A stretch of 10,595 nt of DNA from Acidobacteriota bacterium (GCA_016177515.1 JACOUZ010000336.1:1-10595), one strand, 5' to 3'. Positions 1 through 7,384 are shown, numbered from the stretch's first letter. Made by a program: numbers and translations. The notes: a model not told the origin generated them from the sequence alone.

Positions 1-1336
1 GGCGGGCGGCGCCTTCGCCTCGAAGTTCACCTCGTTCTGGCTGGCGCCGATCTTCGGGGCGCTCCTTCTCGGGCTGCTTTTCCTGCGCGCCCCCGTGCCG
101 CCGTTCCCCTGGAAGGCGGGAACGGGCGACCCGCGCGCGCCATCTCCGCGCCGGGCCGCGGGGCTCGCGCTGGCGTCCTTGTGCGTGGCCGCGGTCGCCT
201 TCGTGGTCCTGGCGGCCAGCTATGGCTTCTCGGGCCTGCCGGCGTATTTCCTGGGGCTGTGGCGCGGCTTCACGCACTCCGGCACGGGGCACATGGCGTA
301 TCTGAACGGACAGTATTCGGACACGGGCTGGTGGTATTACTTCCTGTACGCCTACGTGATCAAGACGCCGATCGGGACGCTGCTGATCGTCGCGGCTTCG
401 ATCGCCGCCCTCCTGCGCGGGGCGCGGCTGCGGGCCAAAGACGAGATGTTCCTGTGGATCCCGATCGCGGGCGTCGTCGCGATCACCTGCCTGTGGAAGG
501 TCAACATCGGCCTGCGGCACATCCTGCCTGTCTACCCGCTCCTGTACATCGCCGCCGGCCGCGTCCTGGCGAGACGACCACCAGCCGCCGCCCCGATCGG
601 GCCGCCGGGGGCGCGCCTGGAGGACCCGGCCGCCGGCGGCGCCGCGGCGCACCGGGCGCGCGGGGTGGGCTGGCCCGTGGCCGGATTCGTGGCGGCGTGC
701 CTCGCCTGGAACGTGCTCGCGGCGGTGAGGATCGCGCCCCATCACCTGGCGTACTTCAACGAGATCGCGGGCGGGCCGCGCGACGGCCACCGCCACCTGC
801 TCGACTCCAACCTGGACTGGGGCCAGTCCTCCAAGGCGCTCCGGCGTTTCATGGAGGAGCGGAGCCTGCCGGTGATCTACTGCGCCTTTTCGGGCAACTC
901 CGATCCCTGGTACTACGGCGTGCGCTACCAGTACGCGCCCGGCTCGGGGAACCTGGACAATGCCAGGAACAGGCCGGTGCGCGTCCCGGACGACGCTCCC
1001 CGGGAGGTCCTAGCGATCAGCGCCATGGTCCTGCACGCCGTCCATTTCACCGACGAGACCGAGAGCGGACCGGTCCCCTCGCACAACCTGTATGCGCCCC
1101 TGCGCGGCCAGACGCCGATCGCCATGCCCGGATATTCCTTCCTGGTGTACGACATCACCCGCAGCGCCGGCGCGCATGCCTACCTCGCCGCCCTCTACCT
1201 GAGCTTCCGGCAGGTCGACCTGGCCGTCCACGAGGCCGGCCGGGCGCTCGCGATCGATCCGGCCAACGTCCTGGCGCTGGCGGTTCTTGAAAAGATGAAA
1301 GAGGGCCCCGCGGCGCCGCCGCCTCCCGGCGGCTAG
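1..1336 (+). CDS. GT39-like (GT-C fold) membrane glycosyltransferase, 3' part only
   Basis: The reading frame is open from the window edge (first full codon at position 2) to a TAG at 1334-1336, giving 444 visible residues; the true start and probably the DD/DE-containing first loop lie upstream. Four or five hydrophobic segments are visible. One is followed by NIGLRHILPVYPLLYIAAG (about residues 168-186), the G-RH-LP-YP pattern of phospholipid-carrier-dependent GT-C enzymes of the ArnT/PMT clan. After the last membrane segment comes PHHLAYFNE (about 246) and SNLDWGQ (269-275), a region I associate with acidobacterial GT39 proteins and predict to be extracytoplasmic. The tail (AYLAALYLSFRQVDLAVHEA and on to ALAIDPANVLAL) looks like one TPR hairpin. 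Such enzymes move a sugar from a polyprenyl-phosphate donor to an acceptor outside the membrane. Donor and acceptor cannot be told here. It converges on the TPR glycosyltransferase gene, 46 bp away. Confidence 0.82.
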   Translation, partial: AGGAFASKFTSFWLAPIFGALLLGLLFLRAPVPPFPWKAGTGDPRAPSPRRAAGLALASLCVAAVAFVVLAASYGFSGLPAYFLGLWRGFTHSGTGHMAYLNGQYSDTGWWYYFLYAYVIKTPIGTLLIVAASIAALLRGARLRAKDEMFLWIPIAGVVAITCLWKVNIGLRHILPVYPLLYIAAGRVLARRPPAAAPIGPPGARLEDPAAGGAAAHRARGVGWPVAGFVAACLAWNVLAAVRIAPHHLAYFNEIAGGPRDGHRHLLDSNLDWGQSSKALRRFMEERSLPVIYCAFSGNSDPWYYGVRYQYAPGSGNLDNARNRPVRVPDDAPREVLAISAMVLHAVHFTDETESGPVPSHNLYAPLRGQTPIAMPGYSFLVYDITRSAGAHAYLAALYLSFRQVDLAVHEAGRALAIDPANVLALAVLEKMKEGPAAPPPPGG

Positions 1337-1350
1337 CCTGTCTGAGTATT

Positions 1351-1365
1351 GGGCCGGGCCGGCCC
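1351..1365. terminator. Possible bidirectional GC hairpin between convergent genes
   Basis: The 46-bp gap between the convergent stops at 1336 and 1383 holds GGGCCG (1351-1356), a 3-nt loop and CGGCCC (1360-1365), a perfect 6-bp stem. There is no T-tract on either side, so this is not a classical intrinsic terminator. Its place between two stop codons is the main support. Confidence 0.35.
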
Positions 1366-1382
1366 CATGATCGGACGAACTC

Positions 1383-3668
1383 CTAATTCTCCGGGCCGGC
1401 GCGGGGGCCGCTTCGCCCCGCCGCCCGGCGGCGGAGAGAATCGAGCAAGGCGCGCGACTTCGCGTCCATGATGGTCCCGCCGGGATCGAGCGCGGCGGCG
1501 CGCTCGAGCGCGGCGAGCGCCTTCTCGCGGTCACCCTGGCGCTCGAGGAGCAGGCCGAGCGCCTTGTAGGGGACCGGCACGGACGGCGCCAGCCGGATCG
1601 CCTCCCCGTACTCCGCCGCGGCGGCCTGCGAATTCCCCGTCTTCTCCAGCGCCCGGGCCAGGTGGTGGCGGTACACGGGGTGGTCCGCGCGCGCCCCCAC
1701 CGCCTGCCGCAGAGCCGGGAGCGCGCCGTCGGCATCACCGGCATCCAGGAGCGCCAGGCCCAGACCGTCGAGCAGATCGGGGTCGCCCGGTCTCAGAGCC
1801 AGCGCCCGGCGGAAGCTCCCGGCCGCCCCCGGGTCCCCCGCCTGGTGCTGCGCCACGCCGAGGTTGCGCACGTAATCGGCGTTGTCCGGTTCGAGGCGCA
1901 CGGCCTCCTTGTAGGCGGCGAGCGCCGCCTGCGGGTTCTGCAGGGACAGCTCGGCCGCCCCCAGGTTGGTGTAGGCCACGGCGCTCGCCGGATCGAGCGC
2001 CAGGGCGCGGCGCAGGAAATCCCGCGCCTCTTCGCTGCGCCCCAGGCCCGTGAGGCTCCTGGCGAGGTTCACCAGGTACTGCACGTTTCCAGGCTGCTCA
2101 TGAAGCGCCAGCCGGTAGTGCTCGACCGCCTTGTCCCATCTCCTGCGGCGCGCCTCCACCCCCGCCAGGTTGTACTGGGCGTCGGCGAAGCGGGGCCACA
2201 GGCCGATCGCCCTGCGGTAGGCATCCGCCGCCGTGTCGTCCTCTCCTCGCCTCTCGCAGGCCGCGCCGTAGTTGAACAGCACCCGGACACTGTCCGGCGC
2301 GACGTCGAGCGCGGCCCGGAAGATCGTGTAGTCGTCGCGCCAGTCATTGAGCCGCGCGATGGTGCGGGCCGAGAGCGCGGTCAGCAGGACCGCCGCGCCC
2401 ATGAGCGCCGGCGTGAAGCGCCCGGGCACCGCGCCCGGCTGCGGGAGGAGCGTCGTCACCCGGGCGAACGCCGCCGCCGCGACCAGGCAGAAACCGGCGG
2501 AGGGCAGATAGAGCAGGCGCTCCGCCATGATGGTGCCGATCGGAAAGAGGAGGTTGGCGACGGGCGCGAAGGCGATGCCGGCGCAGGCCAGGGCGAACGC
2601 GACGCCGGGGGCCTTCCTCCACGCCAGGCCGACGGCCGCCGCCCAGACGAGAACCAGGGCCAGGCCCAGGAGCGACGCCGGGTCGGGGCCGCCGGTCACA
2701 TGCGGGATCGTCCGGAACGAGTAGTCGATCGACATCGTTCCCGGCCAGAGCAGGAGCCCCGCGTATCGGGCCAGGACCTTGAGGGCGGTCAGGCGTCCTT
2801 CCAGGAACGGCAGGTGGGCAATCGGATTGTCGACGAAAGGGATCGGCACCGCCGGATCGAGCCTGCCGAGGACGGCGACGCGCAGTCCGAGGACGGACAC
2901 AAGCGCCACGGCCGACACCAGGTGGAAGGCATAGGCGGGCCGGCGGCGCGCGACCAGAAGATCGGCGACTGCCAGCAGCGCCGGCGTCACGACCGCGTTT
3001 TCCTTGGAGAGGAATCCCATCACGAAGAGCGCCAGGGACAGCGCGAGCCAGACCCGCGGCCGCGGGCCTTCCCCCTCCGTCCGGCCCGCCGCGTGCGCCC
3101 GCCCCTCCGCGTCGCGGCCGCGCAGGAAGGCCAGGATCGATCCAAGGACCCCCGCACTGGCCAGAAGCTCGGCACGTCCGACCACCTCCCCCAGCGCCTC
3201 CGTGTGCGCCGGGTGGACGGCGAACAGCAGGGCCGCGAACAGGGGCACGGGAAACACCTGCTGCCGCCCCGAGGGGGGAGCCGGCGGCCGGACGGCGCCG
3301 GGGCCGAAGACCCTTGCCGCGAGCCGGAAGACCAGGAAGGCGTTCAGGAGGTGCAGGAGCAGGTTCACCATTCGGAAGGGGAATGGCCGCAGGCCGGAGA
3401 CGGCATGGTTCAACGCGAAGGACAGGATGGTGAGCGGCCGGTAGAGACTCGGGACCTCGATGTCGCCTGTGGTCCAGTAGCCGCTTTCAAACAGAAGCGG
3501 CAGTCGCGACAGGTCGCGGATCCTGTCGTTCTGCTCGATGATCTTGTGGTCGTCGTGAATGAACCCCGGCCGCAGGGACGGCAGGTTGACCAGCAGGCAG
3601 ACCGCCGCGAGGGCGAGCACCGGGAGCCGGCCACGCCCCGCCCCGGCCGCGTCCTGCCCGTCCTTCAA
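1383..3668 (-). CDS. TMTC-like GT-C membrane glycosyltransferase with C-terminal TPR repeats
   Basis: This 761-residue protein starts at TTG (3668-3666), whose last bases overlap the TGA of the upstream sulfatase-fold gene (TTGA). A GGGGG run lies about 9 nt upstream, and no in-frame ATG occurs before the first membrane segments. TM1 is about residues 14-32, followed by FIHDDHKII with HDDH at 38-41, the acidic first-loop motif of GT-C enzymes. YRPLTILSFALNHAV and the following LLLHLLNAFLVF match the pattern shared with TMTC O-mannosyltransferases. About nine or ten membrane segments reach to near residue 430. About eight 34-residue TPRs then fill 458-730 (typical units end ALALDPA, AVRLEPD, AIRLAPS). 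Family knowledge suggests transfer of a lipid-linked sugar outside the membrane, with the TPRs binding the protein acceptor or partner. The substrate is unknown. The frame stays open far upstream (to 4352), but that part is antisense-frame shadow of the sulfatase-fold gene. Confidence 0.85.
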   Translation of the reverse strand: MKDGQDAAGAGRGRLPVLALAAVCLLVNLPSLRPGFIHDDHKIIEQNDRIRDLSRLPLLFESGYWTTGDIEVPSLYRPLTILSFALNHAVSGLRPFPFRMVNLLLHLLNAFLVFRLAARVFGPGAVRPPAPPSGRQQVFPVPLFAALLFAVHPAHTEALGEVVGRAELLASAGVLGSILAFLRGRDAEGRAHAAGRTEGEGPRPRVWLALSLALFVMGFLSKENAVVTPALLAVADLLVARRRPAYAFHLVSAVALVSVLGLRVAVLGRLDPAVPIPFVDNPIAHLPFLEGRLTALKVLARYAGLLLWPGTMSIDYSFRTIPHVTGGPDPASLLGLALVLVWAAAVGLAWRKAPGVAFALACAGIAFAPVANLLFPIGTIMAERLLYLPSAGFCLVAAAAFARVTTLLPQPGAVPGRFTPALMGAAVLLTALSARTIARLNDWRDDYTIFRAALDVAPDSVRVLFNYGAACERRGEDDTAADAYRRAIGLWPRFADAQYNLAGVEARRRRWDKAVEHYRLALHEQPGNVQYLVNLARSLTGLGRSEEARDFLRRALALDPASAVAYTNLGAAELSLQNPQAALAAYKEAVRLEPDNADYVRNLGVAQHQAGDPGAAGSFRRALALRPGDPDLLDGLGLALLDAGDADGALPALRQAVGARADHPVYRHHLARALEKTGNSQAAAAEYGEAIRLAPSVPVPYKALGLLLERQGDREKALAALERAAALDPGGTIMDAKSRALLDSLRRRAAGRSGPRAGPEN

Positions 3669-5152
3669 GGTTTCTTGCCCCCGATGTAGCCGAGCGAGCG
3701 GAGGTTTTCCTCCAGGTCGGGCGGCACGGCGGGCTCCGCGCGGTCGTCCCTGCCCGGATCGGCGGCCAACAGATCGAGGAGCGCCCGGCGCAGGGCACCC
3801 TCCTCTTCGGGGAACCTGCCGGCGACGTTCGTGGTCTCCCCGGGGTCCGACTCGAGGTCGAAGAACTCCCAGATTGGCGCGCCCGATGCCGTGGGGATCA
3901 TGATCAGTTTGAAGCGGTCGCTCCGCATCATGCGCCACTTTCCCGCCACCCCGTCCACGTACTGGCGCGGGTTCTCCTTGTAATAGTTCCTCCCCGACTC
4001 GGAGTAGGCAAGCGGCCCCGGTCCCCCTCCCGTGCCGCGCATCCAGGGGAGAAGGCTCCGTCCCTGCAGGCCTGCGGGGATCGGGATGCCGAGGACGTCC
4101 AGGACGGTCGGCACGATGTCGATGGTGCGCGCCTGGGTCGGGACGACGGCGCCGGCCGGCAGAGAGGGCGGATAGCTCATGATGAGCGGCACCCGCACCG
4201 TCGGCTCGTACAGGTAGGCGCCGTGCTCGAAGAAGTAGTCGTGCTCCCCGAGGCTCTCGCCGTGATCGGCGGTCACGACCACGAGGGTCGCCTCCAGGAG
4301 GCCCATGCTCTGCAGCGCCGACAGCAGCTCCCCGACCGCGTGGTCGGCGCACGCCACCTCGCCGTCGTAGTGCGCCACGGCGTGCTCGACCTGGCGCGCC
4401 GGCAGCCGGGTCTTTCCGAAGATGATGTCCCCGCGCTCGAGGCCCGGCTTCACCTCGTCATTGAAGGGGTGCGGGCCGTGGTAGTCGGGGTCGAACATCT
4501 CGGTGAACGGCGCGGGGGCGTCGTAGGGCCAGTGCGGCGCGTTGTAGCGCATCCACAGGAAGAACGGCGCGTCCTTTCGCTTGCGACCCTTGAGCCACTG
4601 CACGGCCTTGCGCGAGGCATCGCTGTCGTTGCGGGTCGGCAGGTAGACCTTCTCCCCTTCAGGGTCGAGGTAGATGTCGGGATCGTAGACGTCGAAATCG
4701 TAGTGCAGCCCGACGTGGAGCCCCTGGGTCACCGCGAACGACTCGTAGCCGCTCTCCTTCAGGACGCGGGTCAGCGTCAGGCGCCCCTTCATCCCCTCGA
4801 TGGCCTGCCCTTCGTACCGCATCCCGTGCACCATCGGATAGACGCCGGTCAGGATCGAGGGAAAGGATTGCACGGTCCGGCCGGCCGCGGTGATCGCCTG
4901 CTTGAACACGACGCCGCGCCGGGCCAGCGTGTCGATGGAGCGGCTCGTCTCCCGCCGGTAGCCGTAGCAGCCGAGATGATCGGGGCGCAGCGTGTCGACC
5001 GTGATCAGCAGGACATTTGCAGGTTCCCGCGGCACCTCTCCCGGGCCCACTTCCCCGGAGCAGCCCGCAAGGCCCAGAAGGAGGACCGCAAGCCCGGCGC
5101 GGCGCCGGCAGGCCCGTCCGGGAAGGGTCGCGGGCGCGCGGCCGTCAGGCAT
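3665..5152 (-). CDS. Sulfatase/alkaline-phosphatase superfamily lipoprotein (Thr at nucleophile position)
   Basis: The protein has 495 residues from ATG 5152, which overlaps the stop of the upstream DUF362 gene by 8 nt. An in-frame codon 23 residues earlier (5221) would bury the signal peptide. Basic residues (RRR 16-18) and a hydrophobic run precede a lipobox, LAGC, with Cys31; Ser32 at +2 fits outer-membrane sorting in a diderm. ITVDTLRPDHLGCYGY (50-65) gives the first metal Asp, and TADHGESLGEHD (294-305) the second metal/His set. At the canonical C-x-P-S-R site the sequence is T93-V-Q-S-F, followed by PSILTG. Thr therefore stands at the Cys/Ser formylglycine position and Phe replaces Arg. 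That is closer to Thr-nucleophile phospho-transferases/hydrolases of the superfamily than to a true sulfatase. The tail LRSLGYIGGKKP is the motif that often joins sulfatase domains to TPRs in related proteins. The substrate is unknown. Confidence 0.85.
   Translation of the reverse strand: MPDGRAPATLPGRACRRRAGLAVLLLGLAGCSGEVGPGEVPREPANVLLITVDTLRPDHLGCYGYRRETSRSIDTLARRGVVFKQAITAAGRTVQSFPSILTGVYPMVHGMRYEGQAIEGMKGRLTLTRVLKESGYESFAVTQGLHVGLHYDFDVYDPDIYLDPEGEKVYLPTRNDSDASRKAVQWLKGRKRKDAPFFLWMRYNAPHWPYDAPAPFTEMFDPDYHGPHPFNDEVKPGLERGDIIFGKTRLPARQVEHAVAHYDGEVACADHAVGELLSALQSMGLLEATLVVVTADHGESLGEHDYFFEHGAYLYEPTVRVPLIMSYPPSLPAGAVVPTQARTIDIVPTVLDVLGIPIPAGLQGRSLLPWMRGTGGGPGPLAYSESGRNYYKENPRQYVDGVAGKWRMMRSDRFKLIMIPTASGAPIWEFFDLESDPGETTNVAGRFPEEEGALRRALLDLLAADPGRDDRAEPAVPPDLEENLRSLGYIGGKKP
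3666..3682 (-). promoter_or_regulatory. Start region of the TPR glycosyltransferase: TTGA overlap with GGGGG Shine-Dalgarno-like run
   Basis: On the minus strand a GGGGG run (3682-3678) precedes TTG (3668-3666) by 9 nt. The TTG shares bases with the upstream TGA stop (3667-3665). This arrangement suggests translational coupling, and it sets the start because no ATG or GTG fits before the first membrane segment. Confidence 0.5.
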
Positions 5153-6287
5153 GGCGCGCGGGTGCCCCGGCCGCGCCGGAATCGGCCGCTGCCGGTCCCC
5201 GGTTCCCGCCGTAGCGATCATCGAACAACCGGCCCCAGTCCGTGCGGCGGAAGCGGGCGATCCGGGCGCGGCCGACAGTCGGATACCAGAGGAAATCGTG
5301 GTAGAGGTTCGACGCCGCCGGGGCCCAGACCACCAGCGGTGAGTGCAGGGCGATCTTCTCCAGGAACCTCAGGGGCCCCTTGCGCAGCATCTGGTCCCCC
5401 CAGATCACCAGGGAACGCCTGACCTTGAAGTGCAGGTTGAGGGCGGCGATGTCGTCTCCCGTCAGATCGATGTCGCGCGGATCGGCCACTCCGAGGCCGC
5501 GGTCGTGGCACATCCTCAGGTAAGGGATGGCGAGCGGATCGAATCCCATCAGCCGCGCCGCCACCGCGTCGATCGCCACGGAGTCGGCGCCGGCCAGGAT
5601 GACGTTTCCGGCCACCGGATTCATCGTCCGCGGGCCCGCCCCGTCGCCGCACACCGTGCCGTCCATGACCGTGAAGACGCCGGGGTGCAGCTCCCGCTGC
5701 ATGTACATGAGGTCCACCAGCACCTCGTGCATGTACTTGTGGGCATAGTGCCGCACCTCCTTCAGCAGGCCGCCGAAGGAGTTCTTGATCGACCCCGTGG
5801 TCACCGCGTGCCCGTGGGTCTTGACCGTGGGCAGATGCACGATGTTCTTGCCGGGATAGATCGCCGGGATCTCGATCCCCTCCGGGAAGATGTCGTTCAG
5901 CCGGAGAAGGGGCGATCGGAACCGGAAGACGCGCCAATCGACCTCGGGGAGCGCCGTGAACGTCAGCCCGAACCTCGAAAGCACAGGCAGCCAGCGGTTG
6001 TTGGCGGCCCCCTTCCAGGGCTCGGTGACCACCGTCTTGTTCTCGGCGGGCACGAGCCGCGCGGGGTCGTAGCCGTCCTCCAGCATCGCCTTCACGACTC
6101 CCTCGACCTGCCAGGGCTGGCTGGAGCAGGCCGGGTAGTACTTCGTCCACGACAGGTTCAGCTTGAGGATCGTGGCGACCGCCGGGTCGATGACCGACCG
6201 GTAGGCGGCCAGCCGCATGAGCCGGCCGTAGTCCTCGACCACGGTCCGGGGGGTGGTGCGGAGCGCTGCAATGGTCGGTCGCGGCAT
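5145..6287 (-). CDS. DUF362 domain-containing protein
   Basis: The protein has 380 residues from ATG 6287, with GGAGAG 7 nt upstream. DUF362 hallmarks are visible: KLNLS (42-46) near the N-terminus, LPTVKTHGHAVTTGSIKNSFGG (152-173, split here as LPTVKTH and IKNSFGG), then MDGTVCGDGAGP and AGADSVAIDAVAARLMGFDP. No CxxCxxC ferredoxin-like cluster is seen, although many DUF362 proteins carry one, and there is no signal peptide or clear membrane segment. The last 20 residues are Ala/Gly/Arg-rich and probably unstructured. The family has no settled biochemical role that I can assert. It lies between the UbiA-family gene (40 nt upstream) and the sulfatase-fold gene (8-nt overlap), so it is very likely co-transcribed and may share their envelope or lipid-linked pathway. 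That link is inference from position only. Confidence 0.85.
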   Translation of the reverse strand: MPRPTIAALRTTPRTVVEDYGRLMRLAAYRSVIDPAVATILKLNLSWTKYYPACSSQPWQVEGVVKAMLEDGYDPARLVPAENKTVVTEPWKGAANNRWLPVLSRFGLTFTALPEVDWRVFRFRSPLLRLNDIFPEGIEIPAIYPGKNIVHLPTVKTHGHAVTTGSIKNSFGGLLKEVRHYAHKYMHEVLVDLMYMQRELHPGVFTVMDGTVCGDGAGPRTMNPVAGNVILAGADSVAIDAVAARLMGFDPLAIPYLRMCHDRGLGVADPRDIDLTGDDIAALNLHFKVRRSLVIWGDQMLRKGPLRFLEKIALHSPLVVWAPAASNLYHDFLWYPTVGRARIARFRRTDWGRLFDDRYGGNRGPAAADSGAAGAPARHA

Positions 6288-6299
6288 CAGGGGTCTCTC

Positions 6300-6312
6300 C
6301 GGGCGAAGCCCG
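6300..6312. other. Small hairpin in the UbiA-DUF362 intergenic gap
   Basis: CGGGC (6300-6304), a GAA loop and GCCCG (6308-6312) form a 5-bp stem in the 40-nt gap inside the operon, touching the Shine-Dalgarno sequence of the DUF362 gene (6295-6300). It could affect translation or RNA stability, or be chance in GC-rich DNA. Confidence 0.25.
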
Positions 6313-6327
6313 CGCCCGGCCGACCCA

Positions 6328-7254
6328 TTATGACCCGGACCGCCCGGTCTGGGACAGGAGGAGGACCACGGTCAGGGCCCACAAACCGACGCACACCAGC
6401 AGGGGGCGGTCGGTAAGCAGGGTCTGGGTCGGGCTGCCCCCTCCCCCTTTCCGATGGACGAGATAGAGGTATCTGAAAATCCCGTACAGGACGAACGGCA
6501 CCGTCAGGTACAGGTGGTGGGTCCCCAGGTTCTCCTCGACCTCCGGAGACACGGAATACAGGACGTAGGCAACCAGGGTGGAGGGGGTGACCACGTTGAT
6601 CATCTGGTCGATGTATTCGAGCGAGTACTCGCGCAGGATGGTGCGGTGGCCGTGCGCGTCCTCAAGGCTGTCCAGCTCCTGGCGTCGCTTGCACAGTGCC
6701 AGGAACAGGGACAGGAGGATCGTGCACATCACCAGCCAGTGGGAAATCGGCACGTTGATGATCAATCCGCCGCCGACGGCGCGCAGCACGAATCCGGCGG
6801 CGATCAGCATGACATCGACGATCACGACCTCCTTCAGCCAGAAGGAGTAGACGAGGTTGATCGCCACGTAGGTCAAAAGGACCGCGCCGAACGGCACGAA
6901 CAGGGCGAACCCCGCCATGATCGATCCGGTGAGGAGGAGAATCGCCGCCGTCAGGGCGGGCAGGGTCCCGAGCGCCCGCGAGGCGATCGGCCGCCGCGAC
7001 TTGATCGGATGCCTGCGATCGCGGTCGACGTCGAACAGGTCGTTGACGATGTACACGGCCCCGCTGGTGGCGCAGAAGAGCGCGAAAGCGGCCGCGGCAC
7101 GCAGGACGAGATCCGGCTCGCCCAGCTTCTTGGCGAAGATCAGCGCCGCGAACACCACCAGGTTCTTGATCCACTGGCGCGGGCGCATCGACACGACGAT
7201 GCCGGCCAGGACGGACGCACGCCACGTCCATGCTTCCACGGTGGCCTTCGACAA
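6328..7254 (-). CDS. UbiA-family prenyltransferase, decaprenyl-phosphate phosphoribosyltransferase-like
   Basis: The protein has 308 residues from TTG 7254. The N-terminal MRPRQWIKN (23-31) and NDLFDVDRDRRHPIKSRRPI (71-90) match the first Asp-rich motif of DPPR synthases, the branch that adds 5-phosphoribosyl from PRPP to decaprenyl phosphate. The second region, YSFWLKEVVIVDVMLIAAGF, follows the expected YSxxLK-x-DV pattern. A later loop reads KRRQELDSLEDAHGHR. About eight to nine hydrophobic helices run to the C-terminus. The TTG is chosen because GGAGGAG sits 6 nt upstream and a promoter maps to 7308-7336; a longer GTG start at 7317 would lie inside that promoter. In actinobacteria the product feeds decaprenyl-phospho-arabinose synthesis. 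No DprE1/DprE2-type epimerase is seen here, so the lipid may be used as ribose or the epimerase may lie elsewhere. It is the first gene of the four-gene minus-strand operon. Confidence 0.87.
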   Translation of the reverse strand: MSKATVEAWTWRASVLAGIVVSMRPRQWIKNLVVFAALIFAKKLGEPDLVLRAAAAFALFCATSGAVYIVNDLFDVDRDRRHPIKSRRPIASRALGTLPALTAAILLLTGSIMAGFALFVPFGAVLLTYVAINLVYSFWLKEVVIVDVMLIAAGFVLRAVGGGLIINVPISHWLVMCTILLSLFLALCKRRQELDSLEDAHGHRTILREYSLEYIDQMINVVTPSTLVAYVLYSVSPEVEENLGTHHLYLTVPFVLYGIFRYLYLVHRKGGGGSPTQTLLTDRPLLVCVGLWALTVVLLLSQTGRSGS

Positions 7255-7260
7255 GGATCG

Positions 7261-7268
7261 CTCCTCCC
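7261..7268 (-). promoter_or_regulatory. Strong Shine-Dalgarno sequence for the UbiA-family gene (decides TTG start)
   Basis: The minus strand reads GGGAGGAG, then a 6-nt spacer CGATCC, then TTG (7254). This is the best ribosome binding site in the window and selects the TTG over the GTG at 7317 and the internal ATG at residue 23. Confidence 0.7.
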
Positions 7269-7307
7269 GGGAATCCGTGTGACCGGGCAACGGTGTGAGG
7301 GGCGGGG

Positions 7308-7336
7308 ATGTTAGCACCCGCCCGCCTGCCGGTCAA
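7308..7336 (-). promoter_or_regulatory. Sigma70-type promoter for the UbiA/DUF362/sulfatase/TPR operon
   Basis: The minus strand has TTGACC (7336-7331, 5 of 6 to TTGACA), a 17-bp spacer, then TAACAT (7313-7308, 4 of 6 to TATAAT). The predicted transcript start is near 7301, giving a leader of about 47 nt before the TTG at 7254. Good spacing in very GC-rich DNA makes chance less likely. Confidence 0.6.
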
Positions 7337-7338
7337 AG

Positions 7339-7360
7339 CCGGAGACGTCCGGAGACGTCC
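7339..7360. repeat. 10-bp tandem direct repeat, each unit with a GACGTC palindrome
   Basis: CCGGAGACGT occurs twice back to back from 7339 to 7358, followed by CC. GACGTC palindromes sit at 7344-7349 and 7354-7359, exactly one helical turn apart. The repeat lies between the minus-strand -35 (7331-7336) and the plus-strand -10 (7379-7384), where a shared regulator could bind. Confidence 0.6.
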
Positions 7361-7378
7361 GCCGGAGTCGGCGCCCGG

Positions 7379-7384
7379 TATACT
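7379..7384 (+). promoter_or_regulatory. Candidate -10 element of the GT2 gene (leaderless transcript)
   Basis: TATACT matches TATAAT in 5 of 6 positions and stands out in GC-rich DNA. A start 7 nt downstream falls at 7391-7392, the GTG start of the GT2 gene. No good -35 is present at 16-18 bp spacing; that position is filled by the tandem repeat. Confidence 0.5.

Noticed and set aside
1662..3689. A 675-residue plus-strand open frame opposite the TPR glycosyltransferase gene
   Set aside because: It is rich in Arg, Gln, Gly and Glu, has no hydrophobic or motif pattern, and lies fully antisense to a gene with clear GT-C and TPR features. Long antisense frames are common in GC-rich DNA.
3669..4352. 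A longer, 989-residue form of the TPR protein starting at 4352, or a fusion with the sulfatase-fold gene
   Set aside because: The extra 228 residues are a frame-shifted shadow of the sulfatase-fold gene (Arg/Pro/Gly-rich, no motifs). The sulfatase-fold protein ends normally at LGYIGGKKP, and a TTG with a Shine-Dalgarno-like run sits at the overlap, so neither a fusion nor a programmed frameshift is needed.
4223..6416. Plus-strand open frames of 399 and 357 residues opposite the sulfatase-fold and DUF362 genes
   Set aside because: Both are His/Arg/Gly/Val-rich shadows without recognisable domains, opposite well-conserved genes.
7255..7317. GTG start at 7317 for the UbiA-family protein (21 extra residues)
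   Set aside because: It would lie inside the predicted promoter -10/-35 spacer. The TTG at 7254 has a far better ribosome binding site, and the extra residues resemble no family N-terminus.
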